NCBI GenBank assembly: GCA_046349255.1
Contig: JAXMCR010000002.1
Span: 1-64,000, forward strand
Origin: DAIODI01 sp046349255
GTDB taxonomy: Bacteria > Pseudomonadota > Alphaproteobacteria > Rhizobiales > Aestuariivirgaceae
Direction of reading: 5' to 3'
DNA: 64,000 nt
The position numbers and the translations under genes are program-made. The notes under the pieces are model-generated. The model was not told the origin of the DNA, did no database searches, and saw only the letters and a program-made list of their open reading frames with translations. Shown here piece after piece: positions 44,876-52,731 of this stretch (position 1 is its first letter; each line of letters begins with the position of its first letter).

Positions 44876-45176
44876 GCCTCCTGTGCGGTCCCTGCCCGCT
44901 TCCACCTCGCGTTGCGCCGCGTCTTCCCTCCCGAAACAGCAGCTTGTGTCGCTAAGTTTTCTATGTCGTTTCACAAATTGCAACTGGTGTATAGCATGCG
45001 AATGCAACTTCCGTACAGTGCTTGCAACAAATCTATTTCACAATGTTGCGGAGCATTGCGCAAGCTATAAAAGCCATGCGCATGCAATGACGTTATTGCA
45101 TGGCTTGTGTCCCGCTTGGAAAAGTATTATCGTACAATGGGTTTAAGCGTATTTGCGAACATGAAGGGACACTTAA
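44876..45176. promoter_or_regulatory. divergent control region with ATGCAAT-N6-ATTGCAT palindrome
   Basis: This 301-base spacer is A/T-rich near its middle. It holds the perfect inverted repeat ATGCAAT (45082-45088) / ATTGCAT (45095-45101), spaced six bases. A single ATGCAA lies at 45002-45007, and TTTCACA elements at 44969-44975 and 45036-45042. The arrangement mirrors the region at 42307-42466. The 45177 gene follows TTAAATGG with weak ribosome-site context. Confidence 0.6.
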
Positions 45177-45530
45177 ATGGCGGCTGCACGCCCTCTAAAC
45201 GCTTGGGAGCCGCTACCGCCGCACCTGACGGCGGAAGTGAATGATTCCTTTGCGCCTCAGCCGGTTAAGACCCTTTTTGCTCTGTGGGGAGGGAGTGAGG
45301 GCAGCGTTAACGCCCATGGCCTTACCTACGAAGTCCAGCCCGAGGATACCTCCGTTTCGACTGAGTTCGTCAACGCGGATGGCGAGAGAAACACATTGTC
45401 CTTGTCTTCGGATGGCCTGATTTTCACGGTAATGGCGGGGGAAGAGACGACAACGTGGACCATCTCACCGGATGAAATTTCGGATGGTTCTCGCCTCGAC
45501 GCTTGGAGCGAACTGATAGTTCTGCAATAG
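45177..45530 (+). CDS. unrecognised 117-residue acidic protein
   Basis: An acidic soluble protein with beta-type alternation (TEFVNADGERNTLSLSSDGL, IFTVMAGEETTTWTISPDEI). It has no signal peptide, Cys or membrane span. It starts downstream of the ATGCAAT palindrome, suggesting regulation with the transfer genes. The acidic composition recalls DNA-mimic or anti-restriction proteins of mobile elements, but nothing specific supports that. A TTTCACATT element sits in the short spacer to the next gene. Confidence 0.5.
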   Translation: MAAARPLNAWEPLPPHLTAEVNDSFAPQPVKTLFALWGGSEGSVNAHGLTYEVQPEDTSVSTEFVNADGERNTLSLSSDGLIFTVMAGEETTTWTISPDEISDGSRLDAWSELIVLQ

Positions 45531-45564
45531 TGGCGTTTCACATTCATGAGCTGGCGAGACAACA

Positions 45565-46200
45565 ATGTGGAATCCTCTCCGGCGCAAAAGCGCCGAAAAG
45601 GCCGAAGAGGCCGAAGAAATCGAAGTAACCAAGCAGGGCTGGCTTCGCCGTAGCGCTCGCGGGACGTTTCGCTTCGCCCGATTCATCTCCCCGCCGAATC
45701 CCATCAAGCGCCAGCACGCCCATTCGCTCAAGCTCGCGATAGAGGCTTTCAAGACGGATCGGCCCGCCTGCCCTGACTGCCGGCAGAGCGGACGAAGCGG
45801 TGTTCTCTTACCTGTTGCTGATGATCCGATGACCCGGCGCTGTTCGGACCCGGAATGCGGCACCACGGTAACGCTGAACATGCTCGCGCAAGCGAATTCA
45901 CCGACCCTCCACTACGCGCCGGCTAAGCGCCGTGACTACTTCCTGCGGCAGGCAACGATCATGTTCGTTATAGCCTGCGCTTTGGTTTCAGCGGCGGCGA
46001 TCTACAGCGCCTATCGGGGTTCTGTGGCGATGTTTGTCGGTGGGCTGGTTCTTTCTGCACCGCTGTTCATGACGGTCTTTGCGATGCGTTATCGGGCTTG
46101 GCAGGCTGATACCGGCCGGTTTTACGAGGTCGCCGCCCCGCTCGGCGATTTCGTTCGAGATGAGATGCGGGCGGTATTTTCGAGCAATGATCGACAATAA
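45565..46200 (+). CDS. membrane protein with a cysteine-pair motif
   Basis: A 211-residue protein. An acidic/basic N-terminus (KSAEKAEEAEEIEVTKQGWL) is followed by CPDC (~residue 70) and C-SDPEC (~residue 95), a possible zinc ribbon. Two membrane spans follow (IMFVIACALVSAAAIYSAY and AMFVGGLVLSAPLFMTVFAM), then a cytoplasmic tail. I do not recognise the family. It lies in the plasmid-like backbone with transfer genes, so a secretion-related function is plausible but unproven. Confidence 0.6.
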   Translation: MWNPLRRKSAEKAEEAEEIEVTKQGWLRRSARGTFRFARFISPPNPIKRQHAHSLKLAIEAFKTDRPACPDCRQSGRSGVLLPVADDPMTRRCSDPECGTTVTLNMLAQANSPTLHYAPAKRRDYFLRQATIMFVIACALVSAAAIYSAYRGSVAMFVGGLVLSAPLFMTVFAMRYRAWQADTGRFYEVAAPLGDFVRDEMRAVFSSNDRQ

Positions 46201-46295
46201 GTCGCAACAAAAAGCCCTGTGAAGGGTTCGGGAGACAGCAATGGCACCACATGCAGGGTGTGATCAGTTGGGTTTAGAGGGAGACCCCGAGACCA

Positions 46296-47090
46296 GTGAA
46301 ATACGGAAATTTGGTAGAAAAGCCGCTAATGAACTACTCCGGCCAGATGGGGCCTAACTTGTCCTCCGATGAAAAAAACGAGAGCCGCGCAAGCGTGGCC
46401 GCCTTCGGCATGAAGGTTAAGGAGCGCAAAGAACGCGCCCGCATAAAGCGGTCGCAAAAGGCGGAAGCCAAACGGGCTGAAAAGATCGCTGCGGGTGTTC
46501 CCGTGAGCGCGAAGCGTAAGACGCGGCCGAAGTCTGGTAGCGACAGAAGGTCCGAAGCTAGGACCCGGCAGCGCATGGCTGATGCGCTGGCGGCTCTACG
46601 CGAGGACTTGGCGAACTTTTCGAGGCTCGTACAGGCCGATCAGACGCTTGTAGCGAAGCTTGAAGAGGCTCCAGCCCGCGTTCAGGCCCGCGAGGCATTA
46701 GGGTTGTCCCCTGCCCCGCACCCGACACTGGCACTGCCTGAGTATCAGGCACTGCTTTCGCATATGAACTACATGCTCAAGGATTTCGAAGGCCTGCTAA
46801 AGCAGCTCGACGGCATGGAGAGTCGTCCACGCATGGAGCGGATCGTTCCGCTGGAAGAGGCGACCACAGACGATTATGTGGTCTCGATGATCGACGGAAC
46901 GCACTTTCAGGTTATGACCCGCAGCTTGCGCCAATACGGCATCAGTGCCTCGGATTATCGGCGGCTATTTGGCTTACCGGATGATTACATGCTTTGGACC
47001 GAAAAGGTGAAGCAGGCTCGCTCCGAGATCATCTCGGAGAGCAGGGTGTGGGAAAAGCATAAGAACCGGAAGAAGCCGAAGGAGCCGTAA
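46296..47090 (+). CDS. unrecognised basic coiled-coil protein
   Basis: A 264-residue protein starting with GTG at 46296 (or ATG at 46329, MNYSGQMGPNLSS). Residues ~25-90 are a highly charged Lys/Arg/Glu helix (KERKERARIKRSQKAEAKRA, then RSEARTRQRMADALAALRED), typical of coiled coils that bind nucleic acid. The C-terminal part is more globular (YVVSMIDGTHFQVMTRSLRQ). No family is recognised. It is followed by a strong terminator at 47133-47167, ending the transcription unit before the partition operon. Confidence 0.6.
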   Translation: MKYGNLVEKPLMNYSGQMGPNLSSDEKNESRASVAAFGMKVKERKERARIKRSQKAEAKRAEKIAAGVPVSAKRKTRPKSGSDRRSEARTRQRMADALAALREDLANFSRLVQADQTLVAKLEEAPARVQAREALGLSPAPHPTLALPEYQALLSHMNYMLKDFEGLLKQLDGMESRPRMERIVPLEEATTDDYVVSMIDGTHFQVMTRSLRQYGISASDYRRLFGLPDDYMLWTEKVKQARSEIISESRVWEKHKNRKKPKEP

Positions 47091-47132
47091 ACGGCGAAAT
47101 CGGCCATAGGAGGCCGTACAGCGGCGTTGCGG

Positions 47133-47167
47133 GCCTCGGGCGATGACATCCTCGTCCGAGGCTTTTT
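47133..47167 (+). terminator. rho-independent terminator
   Basis: GCCTCGGGCGATGA pairs with TCCTCGTCCGAGGC (two mismatches), followed immediately by TTTTTG. It lies 43 bases after the stop at 47090 and insulates the partition operon from upstream transcription. Confidence 0.75.
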
Positions 47168-47230
47168 GTTGCCCTCAGCGGCCTTCTGTGGAGGTCGAAT
47201 TTTGTTGCGTTTCTGTCATTTTGCGCGCTA

Positions 47231-47420
47231 GCGCATGCTAGCATCAGCTAGCCCACAGTAGCATGCAACAGCAAGTGCAGGCCGGTGATTGCAAGCGCAG
47301 GCACGCAATAGCACCCGCAGGCATGAGAAGGCTAGTGGGGGCGGTCGGGGGCAGGCAAACGCTAGTGCTGGCGCGTGCAGGCAGGCACTTGCGCGAGGGG
47401 GCTAGCATGTGCTATAAAGC
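47231..47420 (+). repeat. 19 phased decamers, each starting GC, before parA
   Basis: From 47231 to 47420 every tenth base pair starts with GC, 19 times without a gap. Position 7 of each decamer is a purine in all 19, and position 6 a pyrimidine in most, giving GC-N2-G-Y-R-N2-R. Examples are GCAAGTGCAG, GCAAGCGCAG and GCGCGTGCAG. The ten-base step is close to a DNA helical turn, so all GC steps face one side. Its place 34 bases before parA suggests a partition centromere and/or operator for the small adaptor encoded after parA. Confidence 0.75.
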
Positions 47421-47453
47421 AACATATATGCACTATTAGGAGGGACTTAGCCC

Positions 47454-48140
47454 ATGCCAATCATCGCAGCGTTCAATTCCAAAGGCGGATCAGCGAAGAG
47501 CACCGCCCTTATCGCGCTGGCAGACGCCCTCGCGCGCCGTGAGGCTACTGTGTCCGTAATCGACACCGATCCACAGCGAACCATTGCTCACTGGCGGGAA
47601 AAGGCGGTCAGCTCTCCAATCCGCGTCGTGGAAGAGACGAACAGCGCGAATATCCATCGCCTTATCCGAGAGGAATCCTCGCGGTCTGCGTGGGTATTCA
47701 TCGATATGGCGGGGTTCACTTCCGACATGCGGACCCCGATCATCAGCAGGGCTGATCTCGTCATCATTCCGATGCAGCCAAGCCCCGAGGATGCAAGGCT
47801 TGCGGCCGCTGCTTTCGCCTACATTGCTACCGATGAAGAAACGCTTGGCCGCCCCATTGAGCGGCGCGTTCTGTGGGCGCGGACCACACCAAACTTCGTG
47901 ACCCGCGTTGAGCGGAAAATCCGCGATGAAGTCGAGGAAAACAACATTCCGGCTTTCACAACGCACCTGCACGAGCGTTCCGCCTACAAGGCCATGATGG
48001 TCGGAACCACTTTGGCCGAGCTGGACCCGGCCGAATATAACGGCATCGACAAGGCAATCATCAATTCCGATCTGCTCGCGGCCGAGCTGATCGAGAACGT
48101 CATGGAAATCCAGAATCGGAAGAAGGAGAACGCGGCATGA
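47454..48140 (+). CDS. parA: ParA-type partition ATPase
   Basis: A 228-residue Walker-type ATPase, the short form (type Ib, no N-terminal DNA-binding domain). It has the deviant Walker A FNSKGGSAKSTALIALADAL (~residue 8), Walker A' DTDPQRTIAHW and Walker B VFIDMAGF (~85). Such ParA proteins move plasmid copies along the nucleoid with a small centromere-binding partner, here the next gene. AGGAGGGAC lies 8 bases before the ATG. Its stop overlaps the next start (ATGA). Confidence 0.9.
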   Translation: MPIIAAFNSKGGSAKSTALIALADALARREATVSVIDTDPQRTIAHWREKAVSSPIRVVEETNSANIHRLIREESSRSAWVFIDMAGFTSDMRTPIISRADLVIIPMQPSPEDARLAAAAFAYIATDEETLGRPIERRVLWARTTPNFVTRVERKIRDEVEENNIPAFTTHLHERSAYKAMMVGTTLAELDPAEYNGIDKAIINSDLLAAELIENVMEIQNRKKENAA

Positions 48141-48526
48141 CCAGCAACACGTTTGGTTTCGGAGGCGTCAAAAAGCCAGCTTCCAAGCCCGCTGACATGG
48201 ATGACATTAATAAGCGGATCGAAGAGGCGGCGAAGCTCGCGCCCCAGCCGGTGGAAGGCGATCCCGAGGAAGATCGGAGCCTGCGCAGGGCCGCAGAGAG
48301 CCGTGGGGACACGATCCGTCAGTCGCCGTTGGAAGTGGCCAAGAAGGTGCAGCCGAAAGGACCGACGAAGCAGCTCAGCACGCGCATGTCGATCCAGCCA
48401 TATAATCGCTTCGTGCTACTGTCTCAGCATCTGCGCTGCCCCTATGACCGCGCCATCGAAGTTCTGATGGACGCAGCAGGCGTCGACGAGGATGGCATTC
48501 CCACGAAGCCGTTGCGGGTGGACTGA
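48137..48526 (+). CDS. putative partition adaptor (ParB/ParG-like)
   Basis: A 129-residue protein coupled to parA by a four-base overlap. It has a flexible Pro/Lys-rich N-terminus (FGFGGVKKPASKPADMDDIN), a central basic stretch, and a C-terminal helical segment (LSTRMSIQPYNRFVLLSQHL, then PYDRAIEVLMDAAG). This resembles the ribbon-helix-helix end of ParG-type centromere binders. An unstructured head that stimulates ParA and a folded DNA-binding tail is the expected design. The family call rests mainly on position and layout. Confidence 0.65.
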   Translation: MTSNTFGFGGVKKPASKPADMDDINKRIEEAAKLAPQPVEGDPEEDRSLRRAAESRGDTIRQSPLEVAKKVQPKGPTKQLSTRMSIQPYNRFVLLSQHLRCPYDRAIEVLMDAAGVDEDGIPTKPLRVD

Positions 48527-48589
48527 TCGCTAATATCGGACGGGGAGGGGAGATGATTGGAGCCGGCCAAGCCGGCCCAATCGCTGTGA

Positions 48590-48632
48590 CTACACAGATG
48601 CACGATGATGGCTACGCACGGGGAACTACACG
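48590..48632 (+). repeat. second triple CTACACA-type repeat
   Basis: CTACACA (48590-48596), CTACGCA (48612-48618) and CTACACG (48626-48632) have the same 22- and 14-base steps as the set before vapB at 36255-36297. It sits between the ends of the adaptor gene and the TraQ-like gene, where no promoter is needed. Translated, both sets give a similar short peptide (TQM..GY.RG.T), so this could be a relic of a second antitoxin start. Confidence 0.55.
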
Positions 48633-48648
48633 TTTGCGGCAGCTCTGG

Positions 48649-49233
48649 TTAGCCGGCTCCCACCATTCCGAAGGCCTTGCACATATTCTCGATGCCCATG
48701 TTCAGCCCGGTTGTATTGGCTCCCATCATGGTGATCGCGTTGACGAAGTAGCAGCCGACGCCCGCCAAGAGGTAGAGGATTGGCTGTCCCCATGTGATCA
48801 TTTCGCCATTTGACTTGCGGTAGGCCGTCCGGGCCGCATTGAACAGCGCCACTGTCCCTATGATCATCCAGATTAGCGTGACCGAATATCGGAATTGCTC
48901 GCAATAAGACCCCGAGATAGATCCGTTTTGCGCGAAATCGAGCACGTTCTTCGCGGTCGCGTCCGTCCCAACAGAGAACGTACCGGCGATCTGGTAAAAG
49001 ATGATCGCGCCGATAGCAGCCGCACTGCCAATGGCCAGCTTCATTATCGCGCCGGAAAAGCTCGCCTGCCGGGTCGAGAAGCGGGCATTGCCCGTGGTGT
49101 AGACATATCCCTCCAACAGTCCCATTCCCCCGACGACAACCCCGAATATCGTGATCGCTAGGATCATGATCGCGAAGAGGATCGCGTTGAACGAGAACAG
49201 GTTGATGATGATTTGACTAAGGTCTGTCGACAT
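48649..49233 (-). CDS. polytopic membrane protein, TraQ/IcmC-like (tentative)
   Basis: A 194-residue protein with about four membrane spans: residues ~12-40 (NAILFAIMILAITIFGVVVG), ~65-85, ~115-135 (LIWMIIGTVALF) and ~150-170 (ILYLLAGVGCYFVNAIT). A Gly/Ala-rich segment KLAIGSAAAIGAIIFYQIAG lies between. Size and topology match the inner-membrane DotE/DotV/IcmC and IncI TraQ group. Placement in an island with DotL/DotB/DotC supports this. It is the last island gene before chromosomal-type genes resume at 49270. Confidence 0.5.
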   Translation of the reverse strand: MSTDLSQIIINLFSFNAILFAIMILAITIFGVVVGGMGLLEGYVYTTGNARFSTRQASFSGAIMKLAIGSAAAIGAIIFYQIAGTFSVGTDATAKNVLDFAQNGSISGSYCEQFRYSVTLIWMIIGTVALFNAARTAYRKSNGEMITWGQPILYLLAGVGCYFVNAITMMGANTTGLNMGIENMCKAFGMVGAG

Positions 49234-49269
49234 CGGTTAGACAAACAACGCCTTTAGGGAGAAACTTCG

Positions 49270-50094
49270 ATGAAGACGATCAAATCGCAAGTGGCACTGT
49301 TTGCCCTCTTGATGGCTGCAGGCTTTGCATCGCCTGGCTATGCCGCGGATGCACCGAGCTTCACGGCAGGGGGAAAGCTCATTGTCTGCGTTGATCCAAC
49401 ATTCCCTCCCATGGAGTACATGGAGCAAGCCGACGCCAAGGAGCCCGTTGGTGCAGACATTGAAGTTATCGATGCACTAGCAAACCATTGGAAAGTGCAA
49501 AAGCAATTGGTCATGCTGGACTTTTCAGGACTCTTGCCCGCCCTTGAAGCCAAGCGTTGCGACATGATGATCTCAGGGGCAACACTGAAGGCTGAACGAC
49601 TCGAGAAGTTCGGAGGCACGCCGTACCTGAAGACCGGGAACGTGGTTGTCGGAAAATCCGATGCGTCGGGCAGTTACGCTGCGTGGACCGATTTCAGTGG
49701 CAAGACATTGGCGATGCAGGCCGGAACAGTTTTCGAGAAGATCATTGCCAAGGCCAACGAGGAGCTCAAGGCGGCCGGAAAGCCGGAGATCAAAGTGCAG
49801 ACTTATCCGAAAGGAACGGATGTGGTCCAACAAGTGCTGCTGGGCCGCGTGGACGGAGGTGTTACGCTCGACTCCGAGTATGCTTTCCGCGAACTTCAAA
49901 AGCCGGGCGAGCTAAAGGTCATATTCACCGATCCTGAAAAGCAGCAGTATGGGGCGTATTTCAGGAAGGAGCCTGCCAGGGATCAGGCAGCTGTGGATGC
50001 TGCGATCAAGGAGCTTTTGGCATCCGGTGCGATCAAATCTATCGCCGACAAGTGGAAGTTACCGGCAGGCGCCGCCGAAGGAGTTGGTCAATAG
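49270..50094 (+). CDS. polar amino-acid-type ABC substrate-binding protein
   Basis: A 274-residue periplasmic protein with a Sec signal (cleavage near GYA-ADA). It is of the SBP_bac_3 family: VCVDPTFPPMEYMEQ, VGADIEVIDALAN, CDMMISGATLKAERL, and later GTDVVQQVLLGRVDGGVTLD. Such proteins bind amino acids or opines. AGGGAG precedes the ATG. The permease follows 24 bases downstream, but no ATPase gene is present because the operon is cut by a rearrangement after the permease. Confidence 0.9.
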   Translation: MKTIKSQVALFALLMAAGFASPGYAADAPSFTAGGKLIVCVDPTFPPMEYMEQADAKEPVGADIEVIDALANHWKVQKQLVMLDFSGLLPALEAKRCDMMISGATLKAERLEKFGGTPYLKTGNVVVGKSDASGSYAAWTDFSGKTLAMQAGTVFEKIIAKANEELKAAGKPEIKVQTYPKGTDVVQQVLLGRVDGGVTLDSEYAFRELQKPGELKVIFTDPEKQQYGAYFRKEPARDQAAVDAAIKELLASGAIKSIADKWKLPAGAAEGVGQ

Positions 50095-50118
50095 GATCAT
50101 CGAAAGCGCAGATACGGA

Positions 50119-50799
50119 ATGGACTTTGACTTTCGCATCTTTTTCTCTGCGCTAACATCTCCTGCGATCGTCACGGGAGCAGGTGTAACGCTGCTTCTAA
50201 CACTTCTGTCGCACGCGATTGCCATCGGCATTTCTTTGCCGATGGCAGTTGCGCTGTTGGGTCGTAACAAGACTCTGAAAACGGGGGCCAAGGCCTACAT
50301 CGTTTTGTTCAGAGCGATTCCCGTCATTCTTTTGCTGCTACTCATTTGGAACGGCTTGCCACAGGTCTTCCCTATCTTCCGCGATGAATGGTTCACACCG
50401 TTCTTTGCGGCCCTGGTTGGTTTGTCGCTTATCGAGGCTGCCTATCAGGTGGAAATCAACCGAACAGCCTTGGCAGCGATACCGAAAGGGCAGATAGACG
50501 CCGGAAATGCCCTCGGCTTTCGCCCACTCCAGGTTTTCTTTCTGATTAAGCTCCCACAAGCCATGCGGATCGCACTTCCGCCCACTGTCAACGAGTTTAT
50601 CACTTTGCTGAAATCGACTTCGATTGCGACCGTCATCTCGCTGAGAGAGTTAATGACGATAACTCAGCAATCCGTTGCATACAGCTTTCGCTACTCAGAA
50701 TACTATTTGGCCGCACTTTGTTACTACGTGGCGATGGTGCTGATTCTGATGGCCCTCCAATCGGTCGCAGAGCGGAGAATGGCTTGGGTCGTCCATTGA
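50119..50799 (+). CDS. polar amino-acid-type ABC permease (HisM family)
   Basis: A 226-residue inner-membrane permease with about five membrane spans. Features are the N-terminal GAGVTLLLTLLSHAIAIGIS, LFRAIPVILLLLLIW and the EAA loop QIDAGNALGFRPLQVFFLIK, with INEFITLLKST-like sequence (VNEFITLLKSTSIATVISL). It is of the HisMQ/GlnP class. The second permease and ATPase usually found next to it are missing. Confidence 0.88.
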   Translation: MDFDFRIFFSALTSPAIVTGAGVTLLLTLLSHAIAIGISLPMAVALLGRNKTLKTGAKAYIVLFRAIPVILLLLLIWNGLPQVFPIFRDEWFTPFFAALVGLSLIEAAYQVEINRTALAAIPKGQIDAGNALGFRPLQVFFLIKLPQAMRIALPPTVNEFITLLKSTSIATVISLRELMTITQQSVAYSFRYSEYYLAALCYYVAMVLILMALQSVAERRMAWVVH

Positions 50800-50966
50800 G
50801 CCGAGGATTTCGGTGTATTCGCTCGAGATAAATTCTCTCGGGCTCAACCTTAGTGAATCCGGCTGAGCGAGTGATCGGCCCCAGGCAAAAGACGGGACGG
50901 CCGAAGGAATGTCATGCTCGAGAGCGAGCATTTTCGCTCGCGATCGTTACAAAGCCTGCTGCAAAG

Positions 50967-51338
50967 ATTAAGCGTATACTTCGTCAAACCGATAGGTTCG
51001 CAAACGTGACGCCAGCCATGCGCATCGCACGAGAGGAGATTTTCGGCCCGGTCCTCTCAGTCATGGCGTATGACACCTTGGACGACGCTATCGCCGAGGC
51101 CAACGATACCGTCTACGGGCTCGCCTCCTACCTGCAGAGCAAAGTTCGTGCGAATGCTCAAGCGGTGGCGCGGAAGATGCGGACCGGGAACGTGTACATC
51201 AATTATCCGGCTTGGGATTCGGGGGTGCCCTTCGGTGGCTACAAGCAATCCGGAAACGGTCGCGAATACGCAGAGTACGGCCTCGATGAGTTCACCGAGA
51301 TCAACAGCGTCGCAGGGTACGAGGCAACGCCTAAGTAG
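50967..51338 (+). pseudogene. aldehyde dehydrogenase, C-terminal remnant
   Basis: The sequence encodes the last ~115 residues of an NAD(P)-dependent aldehyde dehydrogenase (TPAMRIAREEIFGPVLSVMA, NDTVYGLASYLQSK, VYINYPAWDSGVPFGGYKQS, then GREYAEYGLDEFTE). The preceding YFVKP of the expected GYFVKPTVFANVTP is in another frame, separated by a one-base loss at ~50990. The catalytic Cys and the NAD domain are absent. It is a leftover from deletion or recombination between the amino-acid transporter operon and the phage-type genes. Confidence 0.8.
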
Positions 51339-51357
51339 GCTCGCAACCCCTAGTTCC

Positions 51358-52731
51358 TTAGAACTTCCGGATGCGTGCCCAACCGGGTTTCTGGTCCCAC
51401 CAGCAAAGCATCTGTGTGATGCTATCGACCATGTCGTCGTGCTTGGACATCGGGAAGGAGAGTAGTTCGCTCTTGAGCTCTGGAAGCCAGCTAGCACCCT
51501 TGGGGAAGAATACACGCGCGCACTCGATCTTTGCTGATTGCGCAGAAAGTCGCGAAACCTTGTCCTGCTCAGGTCGGTAGGTTCGCGCTGAGAACCCGGA
51601 GCGGTTCAGTTCTTCCGCCAGCGCCGTGCCGACGCCGGCATCTTCAACGATGATCGTATTCGGCCGCCACGCCTGGGCCAACTCGAGCGCCCTCTTGCGC
51701 AGATCCGGATACAGCTCGCGAACCCGCACAAGGTCCATCAGATAGAATTTTTCACCGATGACGTACCACGTCGTGCAGACGGAGTAGTCATTCTGCTCCG
51801 ACGTCTTTTGGGCAACATCCCAGCTTTGATAGACCTCGTACCTTGGGCGCACGGGGGGCTCTTCGTAGAATTGGATCCACTCCCAGCGGACGAGGTTCCC
51901 CTCTACAGGGATGGGCGCCTGCAGGTACTGGGCACTGAAGTGCGCCGTACCGAGTTGCTGCTTTAGATCGTCGAGTACGTGTCTTGGAAGCCGGTGAGTA
52001 TCTAAGAGATCGCCCTCCACGAGGCGATGGACGCGACCACGCCCGAGCGCGACCTCCATATCCCGATCTGCAATTGCGGGGAGATTTAAATGTGGCCAAG
52101 CCCCATTGTCCAAGATGTTGCCAATAAGGTCATCGACGTGGAGTCGCTGCGCGACAATGATGATCTTGCCGGTCGCGGGATCGTTTAGGCGAGAGAAGAG
52201 AGTCGACCGGGCCCATTCATTTGTGGATGCGCGCCGCGCCTCGGACATCGCATCCTGCGGCTTCAAGATGTCATCGCAAATGATGAAGTCTGCACCGCGC
52301 CCAGTCAGAATGCCTTCCACAGATGTGGCGAGGCGGCTGCCGCCCGCCGTGGTGGTGATCTCGCGTTCGGAATTCTTGTCGATCAACGTTCCCGGAAAGA
52401 CCCGTTGGTACCAGTCGCTCTCGAGAACCCGGCGGAAGTCGATCGAAAATTTTGAACTAAGGTCCTGTGCGTAGCTGACGGCGATGATCCTCGCGGAGGG
52501 ATTATGCCCCAGAATCCACGCTGGCAGAGCTACGGAAACGGTGATCGACTTGAGGCAGCGAGGCGGCAGGGTAATGATCAGTCGAGTAGTCGGCCCGCCA
52601 ACAACATCCATCCGCGCACCCCTCGGGCGGCCGTTGGGGTTGCCTGATTGGCCAGGCCGAAACCGGTTTTCCGTTGGCGGCTTCTTGTAGCCGACGGCGT
52701 AATGCTTCTTGTTCATGGCCGAGTGGCTCAT
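51358..52731 (-). CDS. phage terminase large subunit-like protein with DUF5681 head
   Basis: A 457-residue protein. Residues 6-40 (KHYAVGYKKPPTENRFRPGQ, then SGNPNGRPRG) are a DUF5681-type head. From ~45 on it is a terminase large subunit: Walker A-like TLPPRCLKSITVSVALPAW, Walker B IICDDILKP, then the nuclease domain (VYQSWDVAQKTSEQNDYSVC, IIVEDAGVGTALAEELNR, DDMVDSITQML). The ~40 residues normally before the ATPase are missing, and the two parts meet abruptly at GARMDVVGG. It overlaps the methyltransferase gene by four bases. Packaging competence is doubtful without the other phage genes. Confidence 0.8.
   Translation of the reverse strand: MSHSAMNKKHYAVGYKKPPTENRFRPGQSGNPNGRPRGARMDVVGGPTTRLIITLPPRCLKSITVSVALPAWILGHNPSARIIAVSYAQDLSSKFSIDFRRVLESDWYQRVFPGTLIDKNSEREITTTAGGSRLATSVEGILTGRGADFIICDDILKPQDAMSEARRASTNEWARSTLFSRLNDPATGKIIIVAQRLHVDDLIGNILDNGAWPHLNLPAIADRDMEVALGRGRVHRLVEGDLLDTHRLPRHVLDDLKQQLGTAHFSAQYLQAPIPVEGNLVRWEWIQFYEEPPVRPRYEVYQSWDVAQKTSEQNDYSVCTTWYVIGEKFYLMDLVRVRELYPDLRKRALELAQAWRPNTIIVEDAGVGTALAEELNRSGFSARTYRPEQDKVSRLSAQSAKIECARVFFPKGASWLPELKSELLSFPMSKHDDMVDSITQMLCWWDQKPGWARIRKF

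Noticed and set aside
47231..47420. CRISPR array or ordinary iterons
   Set aside because: Units are only 10 bp, not identical, and have no spacers of constant size. Only phase and a few positions are conserved.
48553..48813. 86-codon plus-strand open frame after the partition adaptor
   Set aside because: Most of it is antisense to the TraQ-like gene. The first part resembles only the CTACACA repeat translation seen before vapB.
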